A DNA stretch of 64,000 nt from Amblyomma americanum (lineage: Eukaryota; Arthropoda; Arachnida; Ixodida; Ixodidae): assembly GCF_052857255.1 (NCBI RefSeq), contig NW_027526486.1, positions 1,116,001 to 1,180,000 of the forward strand, read 5' to 3'. Positions within the stretch are counted from its first letter, which is position 1. Every line of letters begins with the position of its first letter. A model generated the notes under the pieces. It was not told the origin of the DNA. It saw only the letters and a program-made list of their open reading frames with translations, and did no database searches. Shown piece after piece: positions 11,974 through 19,911 of the stretch. Made by a program: the position numbers and the translations under genes.

Positions 11974-12435
11974 ACCAACGGGGGGAGCAAAGGCAGGGAA
12001 CGTAAGAAACAATTCCAAAAAGTACCAAAAGATCCCGAAGAAGCCAACAACCAACACGGCTAAACGACTGACGATGAAAGGTAACAAGATGAAGGCACTA
12101 AAAACTGAACAAACAGGCATAAAAGGTGCAGGAAAAACCTGCGGGAGAGTAAAAGATTCGGCACAGCTAAAAGATGACGGAAACTAAAGGCGTTAAAACA
12201 GATACAAGCAAAAACCCAAGAAGCCGACGCGAAAGAATACAAGCAGAAAAGGTGGTCACTAAAATATGACATTGAACAGACAACAGATCTCTAAAAACAA
12301 GCAAAGAATCGTAAAAAACGTGTGGGCGATAAAACATAACAGAGAAGAATACAGAAGAGTTTAAAAAGGAAAACATCGCAAAAAAAGAGGGCACAAAAAA
12401 ATCATCACGGAATGAAACGAAAAGAATACACTGAA

Positions 12436-14838
12436 TCAAATCAAAGCAGAGAGGAATGAACACTCTTTGTCTAACAATGCAACTGATGGTGTGCTAACGC
12501 ACTCATCTTTAAGCTTGGTAATAGTGGCTGCTTCAATGATTTCTCGAGTCAGTTGATTTAAGTTTTTTGCCAAAATATCTGTTTCCTTGAAAGTGGGGGA
12601 GACGCGTCGGCAAGGACTGCAATCACGGCAGTGTATGGCCAAATTACCGGACCTTTTATCCTCAGCATTAGCTTTATGCTCCAGTAACCGCTTATTGATA
12701 CATCGGCCTGTTTGGCCGACGTACTTCCTGCCGCAGGGTAAAGGAATCGAATAGACGACACCCGACGAGCATGCTACGAACGGATCCCGATGCTTAATTG
12801 TGCAGTCTGGAACTTTTTCCCCAGAGCCGTTGACCTTCCTGCAGAGTCTAGAAAGCCGGTGAGGAGCAGAGAAAATAACGTCTACTCCTGCCCTTTTTCC
12901 AATTCTTTTTAGGTTGTGCGACAGTTGGTGGATGTAGGGGATTACAGCTACCTTTTTATTGCGACTCTGCCCTTCCCTTGAGGTTAGGCTCTTTCCTTGC
13001 CTCGTTTTCAACATTTTTTGAGCAACTGAGGATAGGAGTAGGGCCGGGTACCCAGAGCTGAGAAGCCTCTGCGCTTGGTTAAAGAAACTGCTTTCAAGAC
13101 TGTGCGCGCAGGACTTGAGTAATGCGTTATTGAAGGTGGCCTGGATTATGTTTCTCTTGACCAATTTCGAATGAGCTGACTCATACGGTAAAAGTGGCTT
13201 ATTGGCCCTTGGTTCGAAGATCCAGCATACGTGATCGGGTAAGAAGTGCAGCTTAAGTTCAAGAAAGCGGAGACAGCTATTTTCTGGAACTTCATGCGAT
13301 AAAACGAGGGGATGAAAAGACTCCCTAAAAATGCCTAGAACCTTGGAAACTTCAGTCATGAAAGCATTGCCTGGGCAGTCGAGAAAAATTAGATAATCAT
13401 CGACATATCTGAATATCTTTAGTACCGGTGAATTTGCAATCTTTGTGCTTACTTCTCTGTCACGCATGGCCAAGAAGAGGTCGCTCAGGATAGGGGCGAT
13501 GCACGACCCAATACATATGCCCTGCTTCTGTATAAAAAGAGATCCATTCCACTCAGCATAGGTAGACCTAAGATATACAGACAATAATTCTAAAAAGCCA
13601 CTAGCAGAAACGCCACATGCATTTTGAAAAGCCACAGCTCCGTGTTTGTCGATACACTCGTTTACACAAAGGAGCAGATCGTCGTGCGGAATTGAATAGT
13701 AGAGGTCTTTCACGTCAACGGAGAAACCTAGGTAGGCCCTGCTGCCATGTTCTCGCAAGAAGTGAATGGTATCACTTGAGTTTTTTACTAGGAACGGGTC
13801 TTCTACTGCGAGAACGCTGAGATAGGCTTGAAGAAAGTTGGCAACCAATTTTTGCCAAGTGTCATTCTCTGAAACGATTACACGAAGCGGGCACTCGGGT
13901 TTATGTGTTTTTGCAGTAAAAAATAAGCTGAGGGACATTCTTCTGCTATCTGTTATCGAGCGGGAAAGTTTATCGAGGTTCAAGCGTTGGCACAACTTTC
14001 CTGCTGTACTCTTAACTTTTGTCAAGGCAACGTTCTGACATTTGTCAAAGCAGGAATTGAGTGCGGACGATGCTTTTTCACAATATACAACCTTCGGCAG
14101 TAAAACAAAACCCCCTTCCTTGTCAGCGGTTAGCAGGGAAAAGTTGTTTTTCAAGTAAGCGATAGTCTTCCCAATAGGTGGCTTTTTGCTGGTACGACTG
14201 TGGCGGTTGAGTACGTCAACGCCTTCGGAGACGCAACGATCTATGTCGGCTGCAGGAGCTGACCTTGAGACTTGCCTGACCATGGTCAGTAATTCCGGGG
14301 CTGAGGGGCTTGGTTCGATGGCGAACTTGGGCCCGCACTGGAGCAACTGCTGGAATTCCTTGGGAATGTTACTGGCGCCTCCTAAAAGATGAAGACGATT
14401 GCTGGCCGGTGCTTGCTTCTTTGGAACTGCCGACCGGAGACGTGGGAGCGCACTCTGCCACAGGAACTCAGTGGTGCTATCGATTATGCGCGAAAACTCG
14501 CGCCACTTGCTCCACGAGATGGGTGTTGACGGAGGCACATGCAGAAGTTGAAGATGTTGCCGGAGAAGACGGGCTTGGTGCTGCCATTCGGAGCGCAAAA
14601 TCTTACAAATCCGGTTTCCATGGCCGGCCGAGGGTCGAAGACCACCGAACAGGTTCAGAACATCAGGCGGTAAGATCTGGTGTCGCACGCAGAAACCCAG
14701 AATCCTAGCCTTGCAGGAAGCGGACGAAATCAACGAGACAAGATGGCACGGATCGACACTGAACGAGAAAAAAGGGCCCCTTGTATTAGAAATGAACTTG
14801 AGCAAGGTTTGTTGCTGGGCGAGTTGGTTGGGGTACAT
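12436..14838 (-). CDS. Penelope-like retroelement polyprotein: reverse transcriptase + GIY-YIG endonuclease (800 aa)
   Basis: Uninterrupted 800-codon frame from an ATG (MYPNQLAQQQ) to TGA. Residues 1-230 are a basic, alpha-helix-like N-terminal region. At 239-243 is a DKEGG motif resembling the ADKG motif of PLE reverse transcriptases. KTHKP lies at 310-314 and PLRVIVS at 317-323. RT motif A is FSVDVKDLYYSIP at 372-384 (catalytic Asp375), motif B QGICIGSCIAPILSDLFL at 439-456, and motif C YVDD at 478-481 in FRYVDDYLIFL, followed by FLELKL at 525-530. A linker leads to the GIY-YIG nuclease: GVVYSIP at 693-699, KYVGQTGR at 705-712, a Cys/His cluster HCRDCSPC at 736-743, and REIIEA at 765-770 with a likely catalytic Glu769. 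RT and endonuclease together nick a target and copy the RNA there. An in-frame upstream extension begins only at GTG (14886), so the ATG was chosen. No frameshift or missing catalytic residue was seen, so the protein may be functional. RT-GIY-YIG order fits the Penelope/Poseidon-type PLEs. The subfamily is not assigned. Confidence 0.95.
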   Translation of the reverse strand: MYPNQLAQQQTLLKFISNTRGPFFSFSVDPCHLVSLISSASCKARILGFCVRHQILPPDVLNLFGGLRPSAGHGNRICKILRSEWQHQARLLRQHLQLLHVPPSTPISWSKWREFSRIIDSTTEFLWQSALPRLRSAVPKKQAPASNRLHLLGGASNIPKEFQQLLQCGPKFAIEPSPSAPELLTMVRQVSRSAPAADIDRCVSEGVDVLNRHSRTSKKPPIGKTIAYLKNNFSLLTADKEGGFVLLPKVVYCEKASSALNSCFDKCQNVALTKVKSTAGKLCQRLNLDKLSRSITDSRRMSLSLFFTAKTHKPECPLRVIVSENDTWQKLVANFLQAYLSVLAVEDPFLVKNSSDTIHFLREHGSRAYLGFSVDVKDLYYSIPHDDLLLCVNECIDKHGAVAFQNACGVSASGFLELLSVYLRSTYAEWNGSLFIQKQGICIGSCIAPILSDLFLAMRDREVSTKIANSPVLKIFRYVDDYLIFLDCPGNAFMTEVSKVLGIFRESFHPLVLSHEVPENSCLRFLELKLHFLPDHVCWIFEPRANKPLLPYESAHSKLVKRNIIQATFNNALLKSCAHSLESSFFNQAQRLLSSGYPALLLSSVAQKMLKTRQGKSLTSREGQSRNKKVAVIPYIHQLSHNLKRIGKRAGVDVIFSAPHRLSRLCRKVNGSGEKVPDCTIKHRDPFVACSSGVVYSIPLPCGRKYVGQTGRCINKRLLEHKANAEDKRSGNLAIHCRDCSPCRRVSPTFKETDILAKNLNQLTREIIEAATITKLKDECVSTPSVALLDKECSFLSALI

Positions 14839-14908
14839 CTTGAGAACACAGCGCTTGCAGACAAAGGACCAGAACAAGAAGGACACACACCTGCGCTAAC
14901 TAACAACT

Positions 14909-14914
14909 TTTATT
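14909..14914 (-). terminator. AATAAA polyadenylation-type signal, copy 2
   Basis: AATAAA within GAAATAAAAG on the minus strand, just downstream of the TATA box at 14936-14944. In this copy it lies near the predicted transcription start of the full ORF, so it would sit at or before the 5' end of that RNA and need not terminate it. Short motif, uncertain use. Confidence 0.35.
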
Positions 14915-14935
14915 TCGGAAGGGGGCCGATCCGCG

Positions 14936-14944
14936 CCTTTTATA
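14936..14944 (-). promoter_or_regulatory. TATA box TATAAAAGG, promoter of the intact PLE frame
   Basis: TATAAAAGG on the minus strand, about 98 bases upstream of the ATG at 14838. Initiation 25-30 bases downstream (about 14913) would give a short leader of roughly 75 bases. This is the only promoter-like motif seen between the truncated fragment and the coding frame. Function is inferred from position and motif. Confidence 0.65.
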
Positions 14945-15064
14945 CAGAATTGGAGGGAATGATGCGCACGCGCACCACACAGCCAGGTGGGAGCATGGAA
15001 AGAGCCAACACATAGACCAACTATTCTTATCGCCACTGATAACCAACAACGCAGCCAAAACAAG

Positions 15065-15130
15065 CAAGAAAAGAAAAAAGAAAAAGGAAAAAAGAAAAAA
15101 AGAAAAAAGAAAAAAGAGAAGAAGAGAAAG
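15065..15130. repeat. Purine (AGAAAAA)n tract in PLE 3' region, copy 2
   Basis: A-rich run with scattered G, shorter than the tract at 11888-11973. Slippage-type length polymorphism between copies of the same element. Confidence 0.88.
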
Positions 15131-15592
15131 AACCAAGGGGGGAGCAAAGGCAGGGAACGTAAGAAACAATTCCAAAAAGTACCAAAAGATCCCGAAGAAG
15201 CCAACAACCAACACGGCTAAACGACTGACGATGAAAGGTAACAAGATGAAGGCACTAAAAACTGAACAAACAGGCATAAAAGGTGCAGGAAAAACCTGCG
15301 GGAGAGTAAAATATTCGGCACAGCTAAAAGATGACGGAAACTAAAGGCGTTAAAACAGATACAAGCAAAAACCCAAGAAGCCGACGCGAAAGAATACAAG
15401 CAGAAAAGGTGGTCACTAAAATATGACATTGAACAGACAACAGATCTCTAAAAACAAGCAAAGAATCGTAAAAAACGTGTGGGCGATAAAACATAACAGA
15501 GAAGAATACAGAAGAGTTTAAAAAGGAAAACATCGCAAAAAAAGAGGGCGCAAAAAAATCATCACGGAATGAAACGAAAAGAATACACTGAA

Positions 15593-15763
15593 TCAAATCA
15601 AAGCAGAGAGGAATGAACACTCTTTGTCTAACAATGCAACTGATGGTGTGCTAACGCACTCATCTTTTAGCTTGGTAATAGTGGCTGCTTCAACGATTTC
15701 TCGAGTCAGTTGATTTAAGTTTTTTGCCAAAATATGTTTCCTTGAAAGTGGGGGAGACGCGTC
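15593..15763 (-). pseudogene. 5'-truncated PLE coding tail (end of GIY-YIG domain)
   Basis: Minus-strand remnant of the last 55 or so codons of the PLE frame. It begins near residue 745 (RVSPTFKETD region) at the inversion junction and ends at the TGA at 15593-15595. Compared with the intact copy it has lost 2 bp: AATATGTTTCC near 15731 against AATATCTGTTTCC near 12575, a frameshift. It lacks the RT and the GIY-YIG core and cannot be functional. It forms the 5' edge of the leading pseudo-LTR. Confidence 0.88.
15761..15763. other. Head-to-head (5'-to-5') inversion junction with 3-bp microhomology
   Basis: Left of this point the sequence matches the minus-oriented element (GGGGGAGACGCGTC, as at 12596-12608). 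Right of it the sequence matches the plus-oriented element from within RT (GTCTTTTCATCCCC, reverse complement of about 13307-13322). The three bases GTC fit both, so the exact breakpoint is ambiguous by 3 bp. Such a junction is expected from twin priming or template switching during target-primed reverse transcription, which is inference. Confidence 0.9.
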
Positions 15764-16646
15764 TTTTCATCCCCTCGTTTTATCGCATGAAGTTCCAGAA
15801 AATAGCTGTCTTCGCTTTCTTGAACTTAAGCTGCACTTCTTACCCGATCACGTATGCTGGATCTTCGAACCAAGGGCCAATAAGCCACTTTTACCGTATG
15901 AGTCAGCTCATTCGAAATTGGTCAAGAGAAACATAATCCAGGCCACCTTCAATAACGCATTACTCAAGTCCTGCGCGCACAGTCTTGAAAGCAGTTTCTT
16001 TAACCAAGCGCAGAGGCTTCTCAGCTCTGGGTACCCGGCCCTACTCCTATCCTCAGTTGCTCAAAAAATGTTGAAAACGAGGCAAGGAAAGAGCCTAACC
16101 TCAAGGGAAGGGCAGAGTCGCAATAAAAAGGTAGCTGTAATCCCCTACATCCACCAACTGTCGCACAACCTAAAAAGAATTGGAAAAAGGGCAGGAGTAG
16201 ACGTTATTTTCTCTGCTCCTCACCGGCTTTCTAGACTCTGCAGGAAGGTCAACGGCTCTGGAGAAAAAGTTCCAGACTGCACAATTAAGCATCGGGATCC
16301 GTTCGTAGCATGCTCGTCGGGTGTCGTCTATTCGATTCCTTTACCGTGCGGCAGGAAGTACGTCAGCCAAACAGGCCGATGTATCAATAAGCGGTTACTG
16401 GAGCATAAAGCTAATGCTGAGGATAAAAGGTCCGGTAATTTGGCCATACACTGCCGTGATTGCAGTCCTTGCCGACGCGCCTCCCCCACTTTCAAGGAAA
16501 CAGATATTTTGGCAAAAAACTTAAATCAACTGACTCGAGAAATCATTGAAGCAGCCACTATTACCAAGCTAAAAGATGAGTGCGTTAGCACACCATCAGT
16601 TGCATTGTTAGACAAAGAGTGTTCATTCCTCTCTGCTTTGATTTGA
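15762..16646 (+). pseudogene. 5'-truncated PLE frame: RT C-terminus + GIY-YIG endonuclease (294 codons)
   Basis: Open in frame from the inversion junction to TGA at 16644-16646, equal to residues 507-800 of the intact protein. It starts SFHPLVLSHEVPE, after the YVDD motif, so the RT catalytic core is missing. The GIY-YIG region is present (GVVYSIP, Cys/His cluster, REIIEA). KYVGQTGR reads KYVSQTGR because GGC became AGC at 16365-16367, changing the conserved glycine (708 in the intact numbering) of the YIG-equivalent motif. Other changes include Val to Ala in CRRVSP. There is no promoter and no initiating ATG near the start. It is probably a dead fragment. Confidence 0.9.
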
Positions 16647-17107
16647 TTCAGTGTATTCTTTTCGTTTCATTCCGTGATGATTTTTTTGCGCCCTCTTTTT
16701 TTGCGATGTTTTCCTTTTTAAACTCTTCTGTATTCTTCTCTGTTATGTTTTATCGCCCACACGTTTTTTACGATTCTTTGCTTGTTTTTAGAGATCTGTT
16801 GTCTGTTCAATGTCATATTTTAGTGACCACCTTTTCTGCTTGTATTCTTTCGCGTCGGCTTCTTGGGTTTTTGCTTGTATCTGTTTTAACGCCTTTAGTT
16901 TCCGTCATCTTTTAGCTGTGCCGAATCTTTTACTCTCCCGCAGGTTTTTTCTGCACCTTTTATGCCTGTTTGTTCAGTTTTTAGTGCCTTCATCTTGTTA
17001 CCTTTCATCGTCAGTCGTTTAGCCGTGTTGGTTGTTGGCTTCTTCGGGATCTTTTGGTACTTTTTGGAATTGTTTCTTACGTTCCCTGCCTTTGCTCCCC
17101 CCGTTGG

Positions 17108-17184
17108 TTCTTTCTCTTCTTCTCTTTTTTCTTTTTTCTTTTTTCTTTTCTTCTTTTTTCTTTTTTTCTTTTTTCTTTTCTTGC
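17108..17184. repeat. Pyrimidine (TTTTTCT)n tract in PLE 3' region, copy 3
   Basis: T-rich run with scattered C, the complement of the purine tracts in the other two copies and intermediate in length. Confidence 0.88.
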
Positions 17185-17303
17185 TTGTTTTGGCTGCGTT
17201 GTTGGTTATCAGCGGCGATAAGAATAGTTGGTCTATGTGTTGGCTCTTTCCATGCTCCCACCTGGCTGTGTGGTGCGCGTGCGCATCATTCCCTCCAATT
17301 CTG

Positions 17304-17312
17304 TATAAAAGG
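17304..17312 (+). promoter_or_regulatory. TATA box TATAAAAGG, outward-facing into right satellite
   Basis: TATAAAAGG followed by CGCGG on the plus strand. Predicted initiation near 17335-17340 would produce RNA running through the tail and into the right satellite arm. Same motif and context as in the other two copies, on the strand opposite to them. Confidence 0.6.
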
Positions 17313-17333
17313 CGCGGATCGGCCCCCTTCCGA

Positions 17334-17339
17334 AATAAA
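17334..17339 (+). terminator. AATAAA polyadenylation-type signal, copy 3
   Basis: AATAAA within GAAATAAAAG, about 70 bases before the end of the 3' region. It could direct 3' processing of RNA from the truncated copy. Short motif with overlapping promoter context, so uncertain. Confidence 0.4.
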
Positions 17340-17409
17340 AGTTGTTAGTTAGCGCAGGTGTGTGTCCTTCTTGTTCTGGTCCTTTGTCTGCAAGCGCTGT
17401 GTTCTCAAG

Positions 17410-17448
17410 ATGTACCCCAACCAACTCGCCCAGCAACAAACCTTGCTC
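17410..17448 (+). other. Tail: first 39 bases of a following PLE unit (ATG + 36)
   Basis: After CTCAAG the sequence continues ATGTACCCCAACCAA and on to CCTTGCTC, encoding the first 13 residues (MYPNQLAQQQTLL) of the intact protein, then switches to satellite. TTGCTC matches both element and satellite, a microhomology at the right junction. The left end of the composite lacks this tail. PLEs are described as carrying a short terminal extension of this kind. Here it shows the RNA template continued past the 3' region into a next unit. In frame it would run into satellite and stop at TGA near 17509. Confidence 0.82.
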
Positions 17449-17457
17449 GTGAATCAT
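17444..17457. repeat. Right target-site duplication of the PLE insertion
   Basis: TGCTCGTGAATCAT, identical to 11651-11664. It is followed by GCTAGTTTCGATC, resuming the satellite monomer in phase. The first bases overlap the tail through microhomology. Confidence 0.88.
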
Positions 17458-19089
17458 GCTAGTTTCGATCTAAAACGATGTATCCCGTTGTTTTGAGCCG
17501 AAATACAAGTTTTCGCGCAGTTCTGAGAGAAAAAGTTTACACCTTTCTCTCGTCTACTCTTCGACGACTTGTAAAATCGATGCTCGTGAATCTTGCTAGT
17601 TTCAATTTAAAACGATGTATCCCGTTGTTTTCAGCCGGAATACAAGTTTTCGCGCAGTTCTGAGAGAAAAAGTTTGCACCTTTCTCTCGTCTACTCTTCG
17701 ACGACTTGTAAAATCAATGCTCGTGAATCTTGCTAGTTTCGATCTACAACGATGTATCCCGTTGTTTTGAGCCGGAATATAAGTTTTCGCGCAGTTTTGA
17801 GAGAAAAAGTTTACACCTTTCTCTCGTGTACTCTTCGACGACTTGTAAAATCGATGCTCGTGAATCTTGCTAGTTTCGATCTAAAACGATGTATCCCGTT
17901 GTTTTGAGCCGGAATACAAGTTTTCGTGCAGTTCTGAGAGAAAAAGTTTACACCTTTCTCTCGTCTACTCTTCGACGACTTGTAAAATCGATGCTCGTGA
18001 ATCTTGCTACTTTCGATCTAAAACGATGTATCCCGTTGTTTTGAGCCGGAATACAAGTTTTCGCGCAGTTCTGAGAGAAAAAGTTTACACCTTTCTCTCG
18101 TCTACTCTTCGAAGACTTGTAAAATCGATGCTCGTGAATCTTGCTAGTTTCAATCTAAAACGATGTATCCCGTTGTTTTGAGCCGGAATACAAGTTTTCG
18201 TGCAGTTCTGAGAGAAAAAGTTTCCACCTTTCTCTCGTCTACTCTTCGACGACTTGTAAAATCGATGCTCGTGAATCTTGCTAGTTTCGATCTAAAACGA
18301 TGTATCCCGTTGTTTTGAGCCGGAATACAAGTTTTGGCGCAGTTCTGAGAGAACAAGTTTGCTCCTTTCTCTCGTCTACTCTTCGACGACTTGTAAAATC
18401 AGTGCTCGTGAATCTTGCTAGTTTCGATCTACAACGATGTATCCCGTTGTTTTGAGCTGGAATAGAAGTTTTCGCGCAGTTCTGAGAGAAAAAGTTTACA
18501 CCTTTCTCTCGTCTACTTTTCGAGGACTTGTAAAATTGATGCTCGTGAATCTTGCTAGTTTCAATCTAAAACGATGTATCCCGTTGTTTTGAGCCGGAAT
18601 ACAAGTTTTCGCGCAGTTCTGAGAGAAAAAGTTTTCACCTTTCTCTCGTTTATATTCTACGACTTGTAAAATCGATGCTCGTGAATCTTGTTAGTTTCGA
18701 CCTAAAACGATGTATCTCGTTTTTTTTGAGCCGGTATACAAGTTTTCGCGCAGTTCTGAGAGAAAAAGTTTACACCTTTCCCTCGTGTACTCATCGACTA
18801 CTTGTAAAATCGATGCTCGTGAATCTTGCTAGTTTCGACCTAAAACGATGTATCCCGTGGCTCTGAGCCGGAATACAAATTGTCGCGCAGTTCTGAGAGA
18901 AAAAGTTTACACCTTTCTCTCGTGTACTCTTCGACGACTTGTAAAATCGATGCTCGTGAATCATGCTAGTTTCGATCTAAAACGATGTATCCCGTTGTTT
19001 TGAGCCGGAATACAAGTTTTCGCGCAGTTCTGAGAGAAAAAGTTTACACCTTTCTCTCGTCTACTCTTCGACGACTTGTAAAATCGATG

Positions 19090-19911
19090 CTCGTGAATCA
19101 TGCTCGTTTCGATCTAAAACGATGTATCCCGTTGTTTTGAGCCGGAATACAAGTTTTCGCAGAGTTCTGAGAGAAAAAGTTTACACCTTTCTCTCGTCTA
19201 CTCTTCGAAGACTTGTAAAATCGATGCTCGTGAATCTTGCTAGTTTCGATCTAAAACGATGTATCCCATTGTTTTGAGCCGGAATACAAGTTTTCGCGCA
19301 GTTCTGAGAGAAAAAGTTTACACCTTTCTCTCGTGTACTCTTCGACGACTTGTAAAATCGATGCTCGTGAATCATGCTAGTTTCGATCTAAAACGATGTA
19401 TCCCGTTGTTTTGAGCCGGAATACAAGTTTTCGCGCCGTTCTGAGAGAAAACGTTTACACCTTTCTCTCGTCTACTCTTCGACGACTTGTAAAATCGATG
19501 CTCGTGAATCATGCTCGTTTCGATCTAAAACGATGTATCCCGTTGTTTTGAGCCGGAATACAAGTTTTCGCAGAGTTCTGAGAGAAAAAGTTTACACCTT
19601 TCTCTCGTCTACTCTTCGAAGACTTGTAAAATCGATGCTCGTGAATCTTGCTAGTTTCGATCTAAAACGATGTATCCCATTGTTTTGAGCCGGAATACAA
19701 GTTTTCGCGCAGTTCTGAGAGAAAAAGTTTACACCTTTCACTCGTGTACTCTTCGACGACTTGTAAAATCGATGCTCGTGAATCATGCTAGTTTCGATCT
19801 AAAACGATGTATCCCGTTGTTTTGAGCCGGAATACAAGTTTTCGCGCCGTTCTGAGAGAAAACGTTTACACCTTTCTCTCGTCTACTCTTCGACGACTTG
19901 TAAAATCGATG
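19090..19911. repeat. Tandem duplication of a satellite trimer (2 x 411 bp)
   Basis: Three monomers with the markers ATGCTCGTTTCG, TTTTCGCAGAG, GTATCCCATTG and GCGCCGTTCTG are repeated at an offset of exactly 411 bp (3 x 137): ATGCTCGTTT lies at 19100 and 19511. The corresponding region of the left arm (about 9480-9890) has this trimer only once. This indicates a recent local expansion by unequal exchange. Confidence 0.85.

Larger units (their letters stand above)
11665..12435 (-). promoter_or_regulatory. PLE 3' untranslated / pseudo-LTR region, copy 1 (left outer end)
   Basis: Non-coding sequence downstream of the PLE stop codon, on the minus strand, ending in CTCAAG at the satellite junction. 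In order it holds a T-rich stretch (12435-12060), a pyrimidine tract (seen as A/G on the plus strand), a TATA box, an AATAAA-type signal and the terminal segment. It is nearly identical to 14839-15592 and to the reverse complement of 16647-17409. As the unit end it lies before satellite rather than before another PLE start codon. Confidence 0.88.
14839..15592 (-). promoter_or_regulatory. PLE 3' / pseudo-LTR region, copy 2, driving the intact reading frame
   Basis: Second direct copy of the element's 3' region, lying immediately upstream of the intact coding frame: its terminal CTCAAG abuts the ATG at 14838. It is nearly identical to 11665-12435, with a shorter purine tract and a few substitutions (for example ATATTC against AGATTC near 15310, GGGCGC against GGGCAC near 15547). 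This head-to-tail arrangement places a promoter from the preceding copy in front of the next ORF, the pseudo-LTR role described for Penelope-like elements. Confidence 0.88.
16647..17409 (+). promoter_or_regulatory. PLE 3' / pseudo-LTR region, copy 3 (right outer end)
   Basis: Plus-strand copy of the 3' region, reverse complement of 11665-12435 with few substitutions and a pyrimidine tract of different length. It contains the TATA box at 17304-17312 and AATAAA at 17334-17339. It ends in CTCAAG directly before an ATG (17410) that begins the 36-base tail. Confidence 0.88.
11665..17448. mobile_element. Composite Penelope-like retroelement, head-to-head inverted, inserted in satellite
   Basis: A single non-satellite insertion flanked by a 14-bp direct repeat. 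Minus-strand part, from 15763 leftwards: 5'-truncated fragment with the end of the coding frame and a 3' region (15763-14839), full-length coding frame (14838-12436), second 3' region (12435-11665). Plus-strand part, 15761-17448: a 5'-truncated copy starting inside the reverse transcriptase domain, through endonuclease and 3' region, plus 36 bases of the start of a next unit. Both 3' ends face outward. Penelope-like elements are known for tandem or inverted partial copies that act as pseudo-LTRs, which fits. RT plus GIY-YIG endonuclease identifies the class. The three 3' regions are nearly identical outside a purine tract, which suggests a young insertion. Confidence 0.93.

Noticed and set aside
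12060..12090. Hammerhead ribozyme in the PLE pseudo-LTR
   Set aside because: Such ribozymes are reported in PLEs, so I looked for CTGANGA with a following GAAA. The best hit (CTGACGATGAAAG near 12068) is on the strand opposite to the element and lacks a convincing stem II. The 5' part that might hold it may be missing by truncation. A covariance-model search would settle it.
11813..12187. Lysine-rich frame and the opposing phenylalanine-rich frames over the purine tract (also at 14900-15277 and 16962-17352)
   Set aside because: They arise from low-complexity A/G sequence whose length varies between copies and shifts the frame.
13617..14708. Plus-strand open frames of 66-132 codons opposite the RT domain
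   Set aside because: They are antisense shadows of the intact minus-strand frame.
14839..14886. N-terminal extension of the PLE protein (16 residues reading SFLFWSFVCKRCVLK)
   Set aside because: The frame is open upstream but begins at GTG, not ATG, and lies in the pseudo-LTR. The ATG at 14838, exactly at the unit boundary, is the supported start in a eukaryote.
16619..16915. 98-codon hydrophobic frame overlapping the end of the PLE coding frame, present in all three copies
   Set aside because: It begins at GTG, lies in the T-rich 3' region, and is shared only because the copies are nearly identical. A 70-codon ATG frame nearby (16810-17022) is no better supported.
11665..17448. LTR retrotransposon or endogenous retrovirus
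   Set aside because: The repeats are parts of the element's own coding tail and 3' region, there is no gag, protease, integrase or primer-binding site, and the protein is RT plus GIY-YIG. Penelope-like structure explains it fully.
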